DNA of 64,000 nt from an uncultured delta proteobacterium (GTDB taxonomy: Bacteria > Desulfobacterota > Desulfovibrionia > Desulfovibrionales > Desulfovibrionaceae), in contig CAIMRY010000031.1 of assembly GCA_903843965.1 (NCBI GenBank), positions 142,622 to 206,621 on the forward strand. The letters are read 5' to 3'. The notes below the pieces were generated by a model. The model did not search any database, was not told the DNA's origin, and saw nothing but the letters and a program-made list of their open reading frames with translations. How positions within the stretch are numbered: the stretch's first letter is position 1; each line of letters begins with the position of its first letter. Shown piece by piece: positions 46,341-55,428 of this stretch. The position numbers were made by a program, and so were the translations under genes.

Positions 46341-46784
46341 TTAGCGCAGGTCGTTTTCGTTCATGTCCACGATCATGGCGTGCACCGGGCAGACGCGGGT
46401 GCATATGCCGCAGGCCGAGCAGCGCTCCACGTCGAATTCCACGATCCGGTTTTCAAGGTTTACGCTCAGGGCCTTGGTGGGGCACAGCGAGGTGCACAGG
46501 CCGCAGTGCATGCACAGCTCCTCGTCGCGGAAGACCTTCTGCGAGGCCGGGGTGATCTTGACCCCGTTCTGCTTCAGGTAGGAGATGCCCTTGTGGTAGT
46601 CCACCTCGTGCCCGGTCAGCTCCAGGGTCAGGGAGCCCTCGTGCCGGGGGCTGATGTCCGCCTTGAGGATGTTGAAGCTCAAGTTGAACAAGAGCGCGAG
46701 GTTGCACACCACAGGCCGGTTGGAAACATCCGGCGGGAAGGACAGGTAGACGATCTTGCGGAAACCGTTTTGTTCTTCAGTCAT
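46341..46784 (-). CDS. NIL-domain 4Fe-4S ferredoxin-like protein
   Basis: A 147-residue protein with an N-terminal NIL domain (about 8-80; RKIVYLSFPPDVSNRPVV). This domain is found fused to methionine transporters and ferredoxins. Two 4Fe-4S motifs follow: CMHCGLCTSLCP and CSACGICTRVCP. Small NIL-ferredoxins of this type occur in anaerobes and are suspected in sulfur or methionine/homocysteine metabolism, but the role is not settled. The start is ATG 46784 with GGAG 7 bases upstream. It lies between cpoB and cheZ in one transcript; neither neighbour explains its function. Confidence 0.9.
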   Translation of the reverse strand: MTEEQNGFRKIVYLSFPPDVSNRPVVCNLALLFNLSFNILKADISPRHEGSLTLELTGHEVDYHKGISYLKQNGVKITPASQKVFRDEELCMHCGLCTSLCPTKALSVNLENRIVEFDVERCSACGICTRVCPVHAMIVDMNENDLR

Positions 46785-46820
46785 GCTGCGCTCCAAACAA
46801 GGCCCGGCCATGGGCCGGGG

Positions 46821-47726
46821 CTACTTGTGCTCCTTGAGGAACTGCTTGGCCCGTATGGATTCGGGATCCTTGGGGAAGCGGTCGATTAAGTCCTGCAACA
46901 CGGCGCGGCCGGCCTTGTCCTTGCCGATCTTGAAGAAGGCCATGCCCTGCTTGAGCACTGCTGGCTTGTACTTGGTGCTGCGCGGGTACTTCTCGATGAC
47001 CTCCTGGTAGGCCAGCACGGCCTTGCCATAATCCTGGAGGTTGTACGCGCACTCGCCCACCCAGAAGATGGCCTGGGAGGCGTTGGGATGCTTCTTGAAA
47101 GCCGTGGCGAACTCGGAGTAATACTGCCGCGCCACCTCGTACTTCTTGGCCCGGAAGGCGGCCTCGGCCTTGGCGTACAGGGCGTCGGCCGTGTTGGCCT
47201 TGGCCTCGGCCTTGGCCTGCTCGGCGGGCTTGGCGGCTGCGGCCTCGGCCTTGGTCTTGCCTGTGTCGGCTGCTGCCTGGCCAGCATCCGCCGGAGCGGC
47301 AGGGACCGCAGAGTCAAACTCCAGGCCGAACTGGCTTTGCAAGGCGATCTTGATATTCTGCACGTCCCGGACCGTGTCCACCAGGCTGGGTCCCTCGCCC
47401 TGGGCGTTGGTCAGGGCATTGAACTTCATGGTCAGGGTCTCCAGCTTCTCCTGCTGCTTGGCCACCTGCACGCGCAGGGCCTCCAGCTCGGCCCAGGTGT
47501 TGGCCTGCCTGGCCTGCACCGGGGAGGTGGACTTCTGGATGTCGTCGCGCAGGGCCTCCTGGCTCTTGGCCAGGTCCTCCTCCAGGCGCTGGATGGTCTT
47601 GCGGCTTTCCTGGCGGTCGCGGTAGGCCTGATTCTGGAGGGTCTCCATGTCGCCCTTCGAGGCGCAGGCTCCCAGGAGCCCGGCGCAGACGAGGCAGACA
47701 ACGGCTTGTTTGCAGCGTGAGGTCAT
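46821..47726 (-). CDS. CpoB/YbgF-like TPR lipoprotein
   Basis: A 301-residue protein with a lipoprotein signal (GLLGAC). Then come a coiled-coil region (about 25-110), an Ala/Lys/Glu-rich linker (150-190) and three C-terminal TPR units with the pattern ALYAKAEAAFRAKKYEVARQ and AIFWVGECAYNLQDYGKAV. This is the layout of CpoB (YbgF), which links the Tol-Pal machine with peptidoglycan synthesis during constriction. In E. coli CpoB is soluble and encoded with tol-pal; here it is lipidated and sits in the ileS-lspA operon. It overlaps the upstream gene by 1 bp (TGATG). Confidence 0.85.
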   Translation of the reverse strand: MTSRCKQAVVCLVCAGLLGACASKGDMETLQNQAYRDRQESRKTIQRLEEDLAKSQEALRDDIQKSTSPVQARQANTWAELEALRVQVAKQQEKLETLTMKFNALTNAQGEGPSLVDTVRDVQNIKIALQSQFGLEFDSAVPAAPADAGQAAADTGKTKAEAAAAKPAEQAKAEAKANTADALYAKAEAAFRAKKYEVARQYYSEFATAFKKHPNASQAIFWVGECAYNLQDYGKAVLAYQEVIEKYPRSTKYKPAVLKQGMAFFKIGKDKAGRAVLQDLIDRFPKDPESIRAKQFLKEHK

Positions 47727-47956
47727 CAGATTATCCTCCCTCTTTTTCTTCCAAGGATCAGATACGCCAGCCCGCCGAAAAAGGGAACCAGCACGGCGAG
47801 CTGCACCCAGGCCAGCTTGGCGTTGGTCGAGCCGAAGTCGCGCCGGAGCGCGTCGTAGATGCTGTAGCAGCTGATGCCGACAAACAGGACGGCCCCGGCC
47901 AAAAGGGCGGACCACTGCATGGCGGAGAGCTGCGGCATGGAGAAGAACATGGGCAC
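47726..47956 (-). CDS. PLDc_N-domain small membrane protein
   Basis: A 76-residue protein with two membrane helices (about 13-31 and 47-67) separated by a short polar loop, ending in a basic tail GRKRGRII. The second helix contains LVPFFGGLAYLILGRK, typical of the phospholipase D nuclease N-terminal (PLDc_N) domain found at the start of cardiolipin synthases. Stand-alone versions have no known activity. It lies between lspA and cpoB with 14-bp and 1-bp spacing. Confidence 0.85.
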   Translation of the reverse strand: MPMFFSMPQLSAMQWSALLAGAVLFVGISCYSIYDALRRDFGSTNAKLAWVQLAVLVPFFGGLAYLILGRKRGRII

Positions 47957-47970
47957 TCCCTTGGCTGGCG

Positions 47971-48486
47971 CTAGCGCGCCACCTTGCGCCGTTTTCTGGC
48001 GGGGTTTTCGCGGCGGTTCTGCATGTACATGGAGACGAGCACGGCAAAGGCCCCGCAGCTGATGGCGATGTCCGCCACGTTGAAGGCCGGCCAGTGGTAC
48101 TGGCCGACGTAGAAGTCCAGGAAGTCCACCACAAGGCCGGTGCGCAGGCGGTCGATGAGGTTGCCCAGCGCTCCCCCCAGGATCAGTCCCAGGCCCCAGA
48201 TGAAGAAGCGGTCGCCCTTGTTCGCCGTGGTCAGCAGGTAGTAGATGAAGGCCACGGCGGCGGTGGTCACGCCCACGAAGAACCAGGTCTGCCAGCTGGA
48301 GTCCGGGCGGTTCAGAAAGCCGAAGGCCGCGCCCTTGTTCAGCACGTGCACGATGTTGAAGTACCCGGGGATCACAGGGTCAGAGGCCCACAGGGCATAC
48401 CTCTGCTGGATCACGGCCTTGGCGAGCTGGTCGGGTACGATGACGGCCGCAGCCAAAAGCAAAGCCGTCCGGAGGCGCTGATCCAT
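47971..48486 (-). CDS. lspA: Lipoprotein signal peptidase (signal peptidase II)
   Basis: LspA cleaves signal peptides from lipidated prolipoproteins in the inner membrane. The 171 residues hold four membrane helices. The catalytic aspartates lie in the conserved GGALGNLIDRL and FNVADIAI blocks. VLNKGAAFGF in the N-terminal half is the third signature. Its substrates are plentiful in this window: at least seven predicted lipoproteins. It follows ileS after 11 bp, a widespread arrangement in bacteria. Confidence 0.96.
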   Translation of the reverse strand: MDQRLRTALLLAAAVIVPDQLAKAVIQQRYALWASDPVIPGYFNIVHVLNKGAAFGFLNRPDSSWQTWFFVGVTTAAVAFIYYLLTTANKGDRFFIWGLGLILGGALGNLIDRLRTGLVVDFLDFYVGQYHWPAFNVADIAISCGAFAVLVSMYMQNRRENPARKRRKVAR

Positions 48487-48497
48487 GCCGGAACTCC

Positions 48498-51311
48498 TTA
48501 CAGGCCCTGGACCACTGCGGTGCAGCGCGGGCAGATTTCCGGGTGCTCCTCGTCGGAGCCCAGGTCGACTTCATAGCGCCAGCAGCGCTGGCATTTTTTG
48601 CCCGGGGCCTTGGCCACGGAAACGGCCAGCCCCTTGACTTCCTCGGACACGTAGGCGCCCTCAGGCACGTTGCCGCTCTCGTCCAGGCTGGCGCGGGACA
48701 CGATGAAGAACTCGCACAGGTCCAGGCCAGGGGTGGCCAGCGCCTGGGCCGCGTCGCCGCTGACGTGCAGGGTCACATGGGTGTCCAGCGAGTGGCCCAC
48801 GTCGCCGGCCTTGCGCCAGGGCTCAATGGCCTTGGTGACCTCGCTGCGGATGGCCAGCAACAACTCAAAAGCCTGCCGGGTCTTGTCGGACAGGGGGGCC
48901 GGGGCCTCGGGCAGGCGCAGGGAGAACACGCTCTTGCCTCCGGGGCGGCCTTCCGCCGCCAGGTGGCCGTAAGCTTCCTCGGCGGTGAAGGAGAGCACCG
49001 GGGCCATGTCGTGCAAAAGCACCAGGAGCGCGCGCCAGAGCACGGACTGGGCCGAGCGGCGGTCCGCCCCGGCGCAGACGTAGAGGCGGTCCTTGATGAG
49101 GTCCAGGTAGAAGGCCGAGAGGTCCACGGTGCACAGGTTGTGCAGGGTGTGGTAGACCTTGTGGAACTCGAAGTCCTCGTACGCCTGGGCGATGGTCTTG
49201 TGGCGGCGCTCCACCAGGTCGAGCGCGAAGCGGTCCACGGGCAGCATGGTTTCGGCGGGCAGCAGGTCGCACTGCGGGTCAAAGTCCGCCAGATTGCCCA
49301 GGATGAAGCGCACCGTGTTGCGGATGCGCCGGTAGGCGTCCACCAGGCGGCTTAAGATCTCGTCGGAGATGCGCACGTCCTCCTGGTAGTTCACTGCGGC
49401 CACCCACATGCGCAGGATCTCCGCGCCGTGCTTGTCGATGATCTGCTGGGGCGCGATGACGTTGCCGATGGACTTGCTCATCTTGCGGCCTTCGCCGTCG
49501 ACCACGTAGCCGTGGGTGAGCACGGTCTTGTAGGGCGCGACGCCGCGCGTGCCCACGGATGCCAGAAGCGAGCTGTGGAACCAGCCCCGGTGCTGGTCCG
49601 AGCCTTCGAGGTACAGGTCCGCCGGGCAGGACAGCTCCGGGCGCTGCTCCAGCACTGCGGCGAAGCTCGTGCCGGAGTCGAACCAGACATCCAGGATGTC
49701 CGTCTCGCGCCGCCAGCGGCTGCGGCCGCACTTGGGGCACTTGAGGTCCGCCGGGACGATGTCCTCAAGCGGGGCCTCGAACCAGTAGTCGCACCCTGTG
49801 GGATGAGCCGCGAAGCGGTCCACCATGCCCATGACCCAACTGGTCTCGAACCAGGCCTCGTCGCAGTCCTCGCAGATGAGCGCCACGATGGGCACGCCCC
49901 AGCTGCGCTGGCGCGAGATGCACCAGTCCGGGCGGTTCTCGATCATGTTGGCGATGCGCTCCTCGCCCCAGGCGGGAATCCAGCGCACGTCCTCATGGAT
50001 GGCCGCAAGGGCCTTCTTGCGCAGGTCGCCCGCCTCCATGCTGATGAACCACTGGGTGGTGGCGCGGAATATGACCGGCTCCTTGCAGCGCCAGCAGTGC
50101 GGGTAGGAGTGGGTGATCTTTTCCTGGGCGATCAAGTTGCCCACCTGCTTCAGCTTCTCGATGACCTTGGGGTTGGCCTCAAAGACGTTCAAGCCCGCGA
50201 AGAACTCCACGTCGGTCAAAAAGCGGCCCGCGTCGTCCAGCGGGGAATAGACCTCCAGGCCGTACTTCAGGCCCACGTCGTAGTCCTCGCGCCCGTGGCC
50301 CGGCGCGGTGTGCACGCAGCCTGTGCCTGCGTCGAGCGTCACATGCCCGCCCAGGATGATGGGCGACTTGCGCTTGTAGAAGGGGTGACAGGCCTCCAGC
50401 CCCTCCAGCTTCTGGCCCGGCGCCGTGGCCAGGACCTTGGGCGTGTCCCAGCCGAAGATCTCGGCGCAGGGGGCCAGCAGGCGCGCGGCCATGAGGTAGA
50501 GATTGCCGCCAACCTCGGCCAGCACGTAGTCGAACTCCGGGTGCACGGCCACGGCCATGTTGTCGGGCAGGGTCCAGGGGGTGGTGGTCCAGATGACCAC
50601 AAAGGTCTTGGCCGGGTCGTGCTTGGCGCCCGGGGGCAACAGCTCCTTGACGCGCTTGTCGGTAAGCGGGAAGCGCACATAGACGCTGGGCGAGGAGTGG
50701 TCGGCGTACTCGACCTCGGCCTCGGCAAGCGCTGTGTGGCAGGAGCAGCACCAGTAGATGGGCTTCTTGCCGCGGATCACCGAGCCCTTGGCCATGAAGT
50801 TGCCCAGCTCGCGGGCCGTGACGGCCTCGTACTTGGGGTCCAGCGTCATGTAGGGCTTGTCCCAGGCGCCCAGCACGCCCAGGCGCTTGAACTCCGTGCG
50901 CTGGATGTCCAGGAACCTGAGGGCGTATTCGCGGCAGAGCCTGCGGATGACCACCGCAGGCAGCTCTTTTTTCTTTTTCTTCAGCTCGGTCTCGACCTTG
51001 TGCTCGATGGGCAGGCCGTGGCAGTCCCAGCCGGGCACATACTCGGCCCTCTGGCCGCTCATGTTGCGCGACTTGACCACGATGTCCTTCAGGACCTTGT
51101 TCATGGCCGTGCCCATGTGGATGTTGCCGTTGGCATAGGGCGGGCCGTCGTGCAGCACGTAGGCCCGGCGTCCCTCGTTGGCCGCGACCATCCTGCCGTA
51201 GGCGTCAATCTCTGCCCAGAACTTGAGGGTTTCCGGCTCCTTCTGCTTCAGGTCGGCCTTCATGGGAAAGCCGGTCTGCGGCAGTCTGAGGGTGCTCTTG
51301 TAATCACTCAT
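48498..51311 (-). CDS. ileS: Isoleucyl-tRNA synthetase
   Basis: It charges tRNA-Ile. The 937 residues match the bacterial class I enzyme with C-terminal zinc finger. The HIGH-type motif is [11 protein letters not shown] and the KMSKS motif is [10 protein letters not shown]. The editing domain lies between them. The zinc-binding CQRCW and CPRC pairs close the protein. The start ATG 51311 lies 10 bases after GGAGG. It heads the operon ileS-lspA-PLDc_N-cpoB-NIL/ferredoxin-cheZ. No T-box is seen upstream. Confidence 0.97.
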   Translation of the reverse strand: MSDYKSTLRLPQTGFPMKADLKQKEPETLKFWAEIDAYGRMVAANEGRRAYVLHDGPPYANGNIHMGTAMNKVLKDIVVKSRNMSGQRAEYVPGWDCHGLPIEHKVETELKKKKKELPAVVIRRLCREYALRFLDIQRTEFKRLGVLGAWDKPYMTLDPKYEAVTARELGNFMAKGSVIRGKKPIYWCCSCHTALAEAEVEYADHSSPSVYVRFPLTDKRVKELLPPGAKHDPAKTFVVIWTTTPWTLPDNMAVAVHPEFDYVLAEVGGNLYLMAARLLAPCAEIFGWDTPKVLATAPGQKLEGLEACHPFYKRKSPIILGGHVTLDAGTGCVHTAPGHGREDYDVGLKYGLEVYSPLDDAGRFLTDVEFFAGLNVFEANPKVIEKLKQVGNLIAQEKITHSYPHCWRCKEPVIFRATTQWFISMEAGDLRKKALAAIHEDVRWIPAWGEERIANMIENRPDWCISRQRSWGVPIVALICEDCDEAWFETSWVMGMVDRFAAHPTGCDYWFEAPLEDIVPADLKCPKCGRSRWRRETDILDVWFDSGTSFAAVLEQRPELSCPADLYLEGSDQHRGWFHSSLLASVGTRGVAPYKTVLTHGYVVDGEGRKMSKSIGNVIAPQQIIDKHGAEILRMWVAAVNYQEDVRISDEILSRLVDAYRRIRNTVRFILGNLADFDPQCDLLPAETMLPVDRFALDLVERRHKTIAQAYEDFEFHKVYHTLHNLCTVDLSAFYLDLIKDRLYVCAGADRRSAQSVLWRALLVLLHDMAPVLSFTAEEAYGHLAAEGRPGGKSVFSLRLPEAPAPLSDKTRQAFELLLAIRSEVTKAIEPWRKAGDVGHSLDTHVTLHVSGDAAQALATPGLDLCEFFIVSRASLDESGNVPEGAYVSEEVKGLAVSVAKAPGKKCQRCWRYEVDLGSDEEHPEICPRCTAVVQGL

Positions 51312-51484
51312 GCACTTCAGTCCTCCGATGGGGGCGCCGCAGCAATCCGACGGCATGCCTGTAACAATGGAAGGCGGTAACTTGGAGCATCGCGGGCCGG
51401 AAGTCAAGCCGCCCTGGGTGCGGCGCGCGGGGCCGCATCCGGAGCGGCTTCAGTCCCAGAGCCGGTTCGGGCGGCAAGGGGCGG

Positions 51485-53707
51485 CTACTTGGTCTTGTGG
51501 GTGTACACCCCGTCCCAGCCCTGGCCAGGGGGCTCCTCGGCCAGGTGCTCGCAGCGCTCCTCGTACATGGTGCAGAGCACCTGCTCAAACCCCTTGGTCT
51601 TGAGCTCGGCGAAGACCTCGGCCGCCTCGGTGAAGCGCATGGCCTTGTACAAGGCCAGGGCCTCTTCGTAGCGGTCGAAGCCCTCCTTCTTGGCAGCGCG
51701 CTCCTCGTGGGTCATGGCGGTATAGATGGTGATGGGCTCGTTCTTGCCCTTCACGCGCACGGAGTCCATCTCCACATAGGCGTATTCGTCGCCGCAGACC
51801 TCCTTCATGACTTGGCTGACGAGCAGCACCTGGCCGTAGAACTTGGTCAGGCTCTCCAGGCGCGAGGTCAGGTTCACGTTGTCGCCGATGAGCGTGTAGT
51901 CGAACAGGTCCGCCGAGCCCATGTTGCCCACGCGCACGCGCCCGCAGTGCAGGCCCACGCCGATCTTGATGGTCTGGCCGAATTTCACCTTGAAGCTCTC
52001 GTTCAGCACGTGGATGTGGTCAAGCATCTGCAAGGCCGAGGACATGGCCTTTTTCTGGTGCTCGGGCACGTCGATGGGCGCGTTCCAGAAGGCCATGATG
52101 GCGTCGCCGATGAACTTGTCGAGCGTGCCCATGTTGCTGGTGATGATGCGCGTCATGGGCGTCAGGTAGTCGTGCAACAGGTCCGTCACCTGGGTCGGGG
52201 TCAGCTGCTCGCTCATGGTGGTGAACCCGCGCACGTCGGAGAACATGACCGTGACCTCCTTCTCCTGGCCCTGCAGGCTCAAGGATTCGGGGGAGTCGTA
52301 GATCTGCTTGATGACCGCTGGGGCCAGATAGTGGGAGAAGGCGCCGTGGATGAACTTCTTCTGCTTCTCCTCGCGCCAGAACTTGAGCAGGGTCAGCAGG
52401 GTGAAGTTGGCCGCCAGGATGATGTAGGCGTACAGGGGCGAGATGTAGACCCGCGCCGTGGACATCATATAGGCCGAGCCCTCCCACATGCCGAAGGCCA
52501 TGCCGGCCAGGGGCAGCACCAGCCACACGGCGCGCGCCCAGGCCACCAGCAGGGTGATGCACACGCCCGCGAGGATGGTGCACAAAAGCTCCACCGCCGG
52601 GGCGTAGTCCGGGATGGAGATGAAGTCCTGGGTCAGGATGTTGTCCACGATGGTGGCGTGGGTCTCCACCCCGGGGTACACGGAGGTGAAGGGCGTGGCG
52701 CGCAGATCCTTGAGGCCTGCGGCCGAGGTGCCGATGAAGGCGATTTTCCCGTCCAGGGCCCCGGGCGCCAGCGTGCCCTCGATGATGTCCACGGCGCTGA
52801 TGTACGGGAAAACGCCGCCGCCGCCGCGGTAGTTGAGCAGGAGCTGCCCGGCGCGGTCCACGGGAATGATCGCGCCGCCGTAGCGCAGGGATTCCGTGCC
52901 CTGGGTGTCGAGCTTGAGCAGGATGTTGCGCTCGCCCGTGGCCACCATGAGCGTGGCCAGGGCCAGGTTCGGGTAGAGCTGGTCCTTGTAGTTGATGAGC
53001 AGGGCCACCCGGCGCAGGATGCCGTCCGGGTCCGGGGTGGCGTTGAAGAAGCCCGTGGCCGTGGCGGCGCTGGCCAGCACCGGCAGCGGGCACACGGTGC
53101 CGAAGGCGGTGTGCAGGGCGTCCTTGGCCTTCACCGAGTCCGGCGACTCCAGCAGGGAGACCTGGCCAGGCTTGATGAGGCACTCCGAGGTCTGGACCTG
53201 CTGGTCGGCCTCGGCCTTGGAGAAGTTGAAGTAGAACCCGAGCACGTAAGGCTTGCCGGTGATGACGTTGGCCAGGAGCGCGTCGTTGTCCTCCAGGGCC
53301 TTGGGCAGCCCCTGGAACTCCACGTCGACCTGCAGCTCCTTCTTGATCTGTCGGCGCAGCAGGGCCGGGGAGGTGCGGTCGGGCTCGGCCAGCACCATGT
53401 CCATGCCTACGGACATGGCCCCGGCCAGGCGGATTTTCTCCAGCAAAAGCGCCACGCGGTAGCGCGGCCAGGGCCACTGGCCCAGGGCGGCCAGGCTTTT
53501 TTCGTCAATGTCGACGATGACCGGCACGCCCGAGGTTTTAGTGGTGTGCTGCCTGCGCAGCAGCTGGTCGTAAATTTTATAGTCCAGGAAACGCAGGACC
53601 GTGGGCTGCACGAGGTACAGCCCGGCCATGAGCAGCGAGGCCAGAATGCCCGCAGTGACCAGGAATGTCTTGTCGCTTTTCAATATTTTCTTTAGAATTC
53701 CGGCCAT
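51485..53707 (-). CDS. CHASE2-domain adenylate/guanylate cyclase
   Basis: A 740-residue inner-membrane class III nucleotide cyclase. One N-terminal helix (about 15-35) is followed by a large extracytoplasmic CHASE2 sensor (about 40-360; VIVDIDEKSLAALGQWPWPR). Three further helices lie near 375-445. The cytosolic catalytic domain (about 480-660) has metal-binding Asps in VMFSDVRGF and IGDAIMAFW, plus VNLTSRLE. The C-terminal tail resembles a short TPR region (EEALALYKAMRFTEAAEVF). It should make cAMP in response to an external signal. It is divergent from the type I secretion genes. The start has a GGAGA site. Confidence 0.92.
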   Translation of the reverse strand: MAGILKKILKSDKTFLVTAGILASLLMAGLYLVQPTVLRFLDYKIYDQLLRRQHTTKTSGVPVIVDIDEKSLAALGQWPWPRYRVALLLEKIRLAGAMSVGMDMVLAEPDRTSPALLRRQIKKELQVDVEFQGLPKALEDNDALLANVITGKPYVLGFYFNFSKAEADQQVQTSECLIKPGQVSLLESPDSVKAKDALHTAFGTVCPLPVLASAATATGFFNATPDPDGILRRVALLINYKDQLYPNLALATLMVATGERNILLKLDTQGTESLRYGGAIIPVDRAGQLLLNYRGGGGVFPYISAVDIIEGTLAPGALDGKIAFIGTSAAGLKDLRATPFTSVYPGVETHATIVDNILTQDFISIPDYAPAVELLCTILAGVCITLLVAWARAVWLVLPLAGMAFGMWEGSAYMMSTARVYISPLYAYIILAANFTLLTLLKFWREEKQKKFIHGAFSHYLAPAVIKQIYDSPESLSLQGQEKEVTVMFSDVRGFTTMSEQLTPTQVTDLLHDYLTPMTRIITSNMGTLDKFIGDAIMAFWNAPIDVPEHQKKAMSSALQMLDHIHVLNESFKVKFGQTIKIGVGLHCGRVRVGNMGSADLFDYTLIGDNVNLTSRLESLTKFYGQVLLVSQVMKEVCGDEYAYVEMDSVRVKGKNEPITIYTAMTHEERAAKKEGFDRYEEALALYKAMRFTEAAEVFAELKTKGFEQVLCTMYEERCEHLAEEPPGQGWDGVYTHKTK

Positions 53708-53851
53708 GTCGTGTCTCCAGTTTCTCGGTCAAGTTTGCCAGGCCAGTTTGTCAGGTCGGCCTGACAGGCGGCGTGACGTGCGGGGAGCCGAATTCCTTCC
53801 GGGCAAGTGTCTGCGAGGATACGTGATTTCACTTGCCAATTCATTTGTTGT

Positions 53852-53880
53852 AATGTAGCGAAGTTCTCGGTAATGGTCAA
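53852..53880 (-). promoter_or_regulatory. Promoter of the CHASE2 cyclase gene
   Basis: On the minus strand TTGACC (53880-53875), a 17-base spacer and TACATT (53857-53852). It predicts a leader of roughly 140 bases. The surrounding 53820-53935 is clearly AT-richer than the rest of the window. Confidence 0.55.
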
Positions 53881-53940
53881 AAAAAGTGTGCATCGAATGG
53901 TGCAGAAATATATCTTTTTGAGCTGAATGGGGAAACCGGA

Positions 53941-55347
53941 ATGGGGAACAGGACGCATCGCCTACGCTCTGCGCTACTGACGCTGACTGCAAGTCTGCTT
54001 CTGTGCGCATTTCCGGCTGCCGCCTCCTGCGCTGAAGCTACCCCGACCCAGCCCCAGACTCAAGCCATGGCCGAAGCCCCCGCGCAAAAAGCCGCTGCAG
54101 ACCAGTCCCCGGTCAAGGTCACGCTCAAGGAATCCATCGCCGAACTCTTCCGCACCCATGACCGCATCAAAGCCGCAGAGGCCGCCGTGGCCTCGGCCAC
54201 GCACATGTACGACCGGGCCAGGGGCGCCTGGTACCCGCGCCTCAATGCGGTCATCGACGGCGGCAAGGAAGACATCCACAAGCCGGCCGACCCCGCGAAC
54301 ACCAGCAAGTGGCGCAACGTCCAGACCCTCTCGGCCTCGCAGACGATCTACGACTTCGGCGGCACCAGCGGCGGCGTCAACCAGGCCGAGGGCGTCCGCA
54401 AGGAGTCCCTGGCCAAGCTCGACATGATCCGCCAGGAGGTGTCGCTGCAAGGCGTCTCGGCCTACCTCGGCCTCATCCGCGCACGGGAGATGGTGCGCTA
54501 CGCCCTGCGCTCCGAGGAAAACATCAAGCGGCTCTCCGGCATGCAGGAGGCCCTGGTGGAGCGCGGCGTCGGCCTCTCGTACGAGGAACTCCAGATCAAG
54601 GCCCAGCTTTCCAGCTCCCAGGCCCACAGCATCAATGTCGAGCGCGCCTACACCAACGCCCGCAACAACTACAAGTCGGTCTACGGCGTGGACCTGACCG
54701 AGGCCCAGATCGATTCGCTGATCCTGCCCTCCCTGCCCACGAAGAACATGCCCGGCACCCTTGACGATGCCGTGACCAAGGCCCTGGAGTCCAGCCCGGC
54801 GCTCATCGAGCTGCAGCAGTCCCTGACCTCCAAGCAGGGCGATCTTGAGGTCCGCCAGTCGGCCATGTACCCCAAGATCGAGGCCGTGGCCGAGGCCACC
54901 CGCAAGGAGAACGACCAGGGCGACGCGGGCATCCGCTCCGAGCAGCGCGCCGGGCTGCAGGTGAGCTACAACCTCTTCTCCGGCTTCCGGGACGTGGACA
55001 ACATCCGCGCGGCCAAGAGCGACATCACCTCCGTGCGCAAGTCGCTGCTGGACCGCCGCAGGATCGTCGAGGAGCGCGTGCGCAACGCCTGGAACGACAT
55101 CCTGACCTTGAAGAAGACCATCGCCCTGTACGAGAACCAGGCCAACATCACCTGGTCCTACCTTGAACTGGTGAAGAAGAAGAAGGCCCTGGGCGGCGAG
55201 GTCGGCATCACCGAAATCATCACCGGTGAGCGTGACTACATCAACGCCACGAGCAGCAAGGTCACCTCTGAAATAGAGTACATCACCGCCGCCTACACCC
55301 TGCTGAACCAGATGGGGCTGATCACCCCCGATGTCGTCGAGAATTGA
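53941..55347 (+). CDS. TolC-family outer-membrane channel of a type I secretion system
   Basis: A 468-residue outer-membrane efflux protein with a signal peptide (cleavage near CAFPAAASCA). Two repeats of long helices and strands are visible. Conserved TolC-like elements are SAYLGLIRAREMVRYAL and the second-repeat YPKIEAVAEATRK ... GLQVSYNLFSGF. It forms the trimeric exit duct for an ABC exporter. The next two genes encode the ABC ATPase-permease and HlyD adaptor, so a full type I system is present; no RTX or adhesin substrate gene is seen nearby. Confidence 0.9.
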   Translation: MGNRTHRLRSALLTLTASLLLCAFPAAASCAEATPTQPQTQAMAEAPAQKAAADQSPVKVTLKESIAELFRTHDRIKAAEAAVASATHMYDRARGAWYPRLNAVIDGGKEDIHKPADPANTSKWRNVQTLSASQTIYDFGGTSGGVNQAEGVRKESLAKLDMIRQEVSLQGVSAYLGLIRAREMVRYALRSEENIKRLSGMQEALVERGVGLSYEELQIKAQLSSSQAHSINVERAYTNARNNYKSVYGVDLTEAQIDSLILPSLPTKNMPGTLDDAVTKALESSPALIELQQSLTSKQGDLEVRQSAMYPKIEAVAEATRKENDQGDAGIRSEQRAGLQVSYNLFSGFRDVDNIRAAKSDITSVRKSLLDRRRIVEERVRNAWNDILTLKKTIALYENQANITWSYLELVKKKKALGGEVGITEIITGERDYINATSSKVTSEIEYITAAYTLLNQMGLITPDVVEN

Positions 55348-55428
55348 TCCAGAGCCCACCCAATGCCGACGCCCTGGCTGTGTAGCTGCCGCCGCATCCT
55401 GCGCGCGTCTTGAGACCCTGGTCGTCTG

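Noticed and set aside
51312..51484. T-box riboswitch upstream of ileS
   Set aside because: No T-box sequence or terminator/antiterminator pair is visible, and T-boxes are rare outside Gram-positive bacteria.
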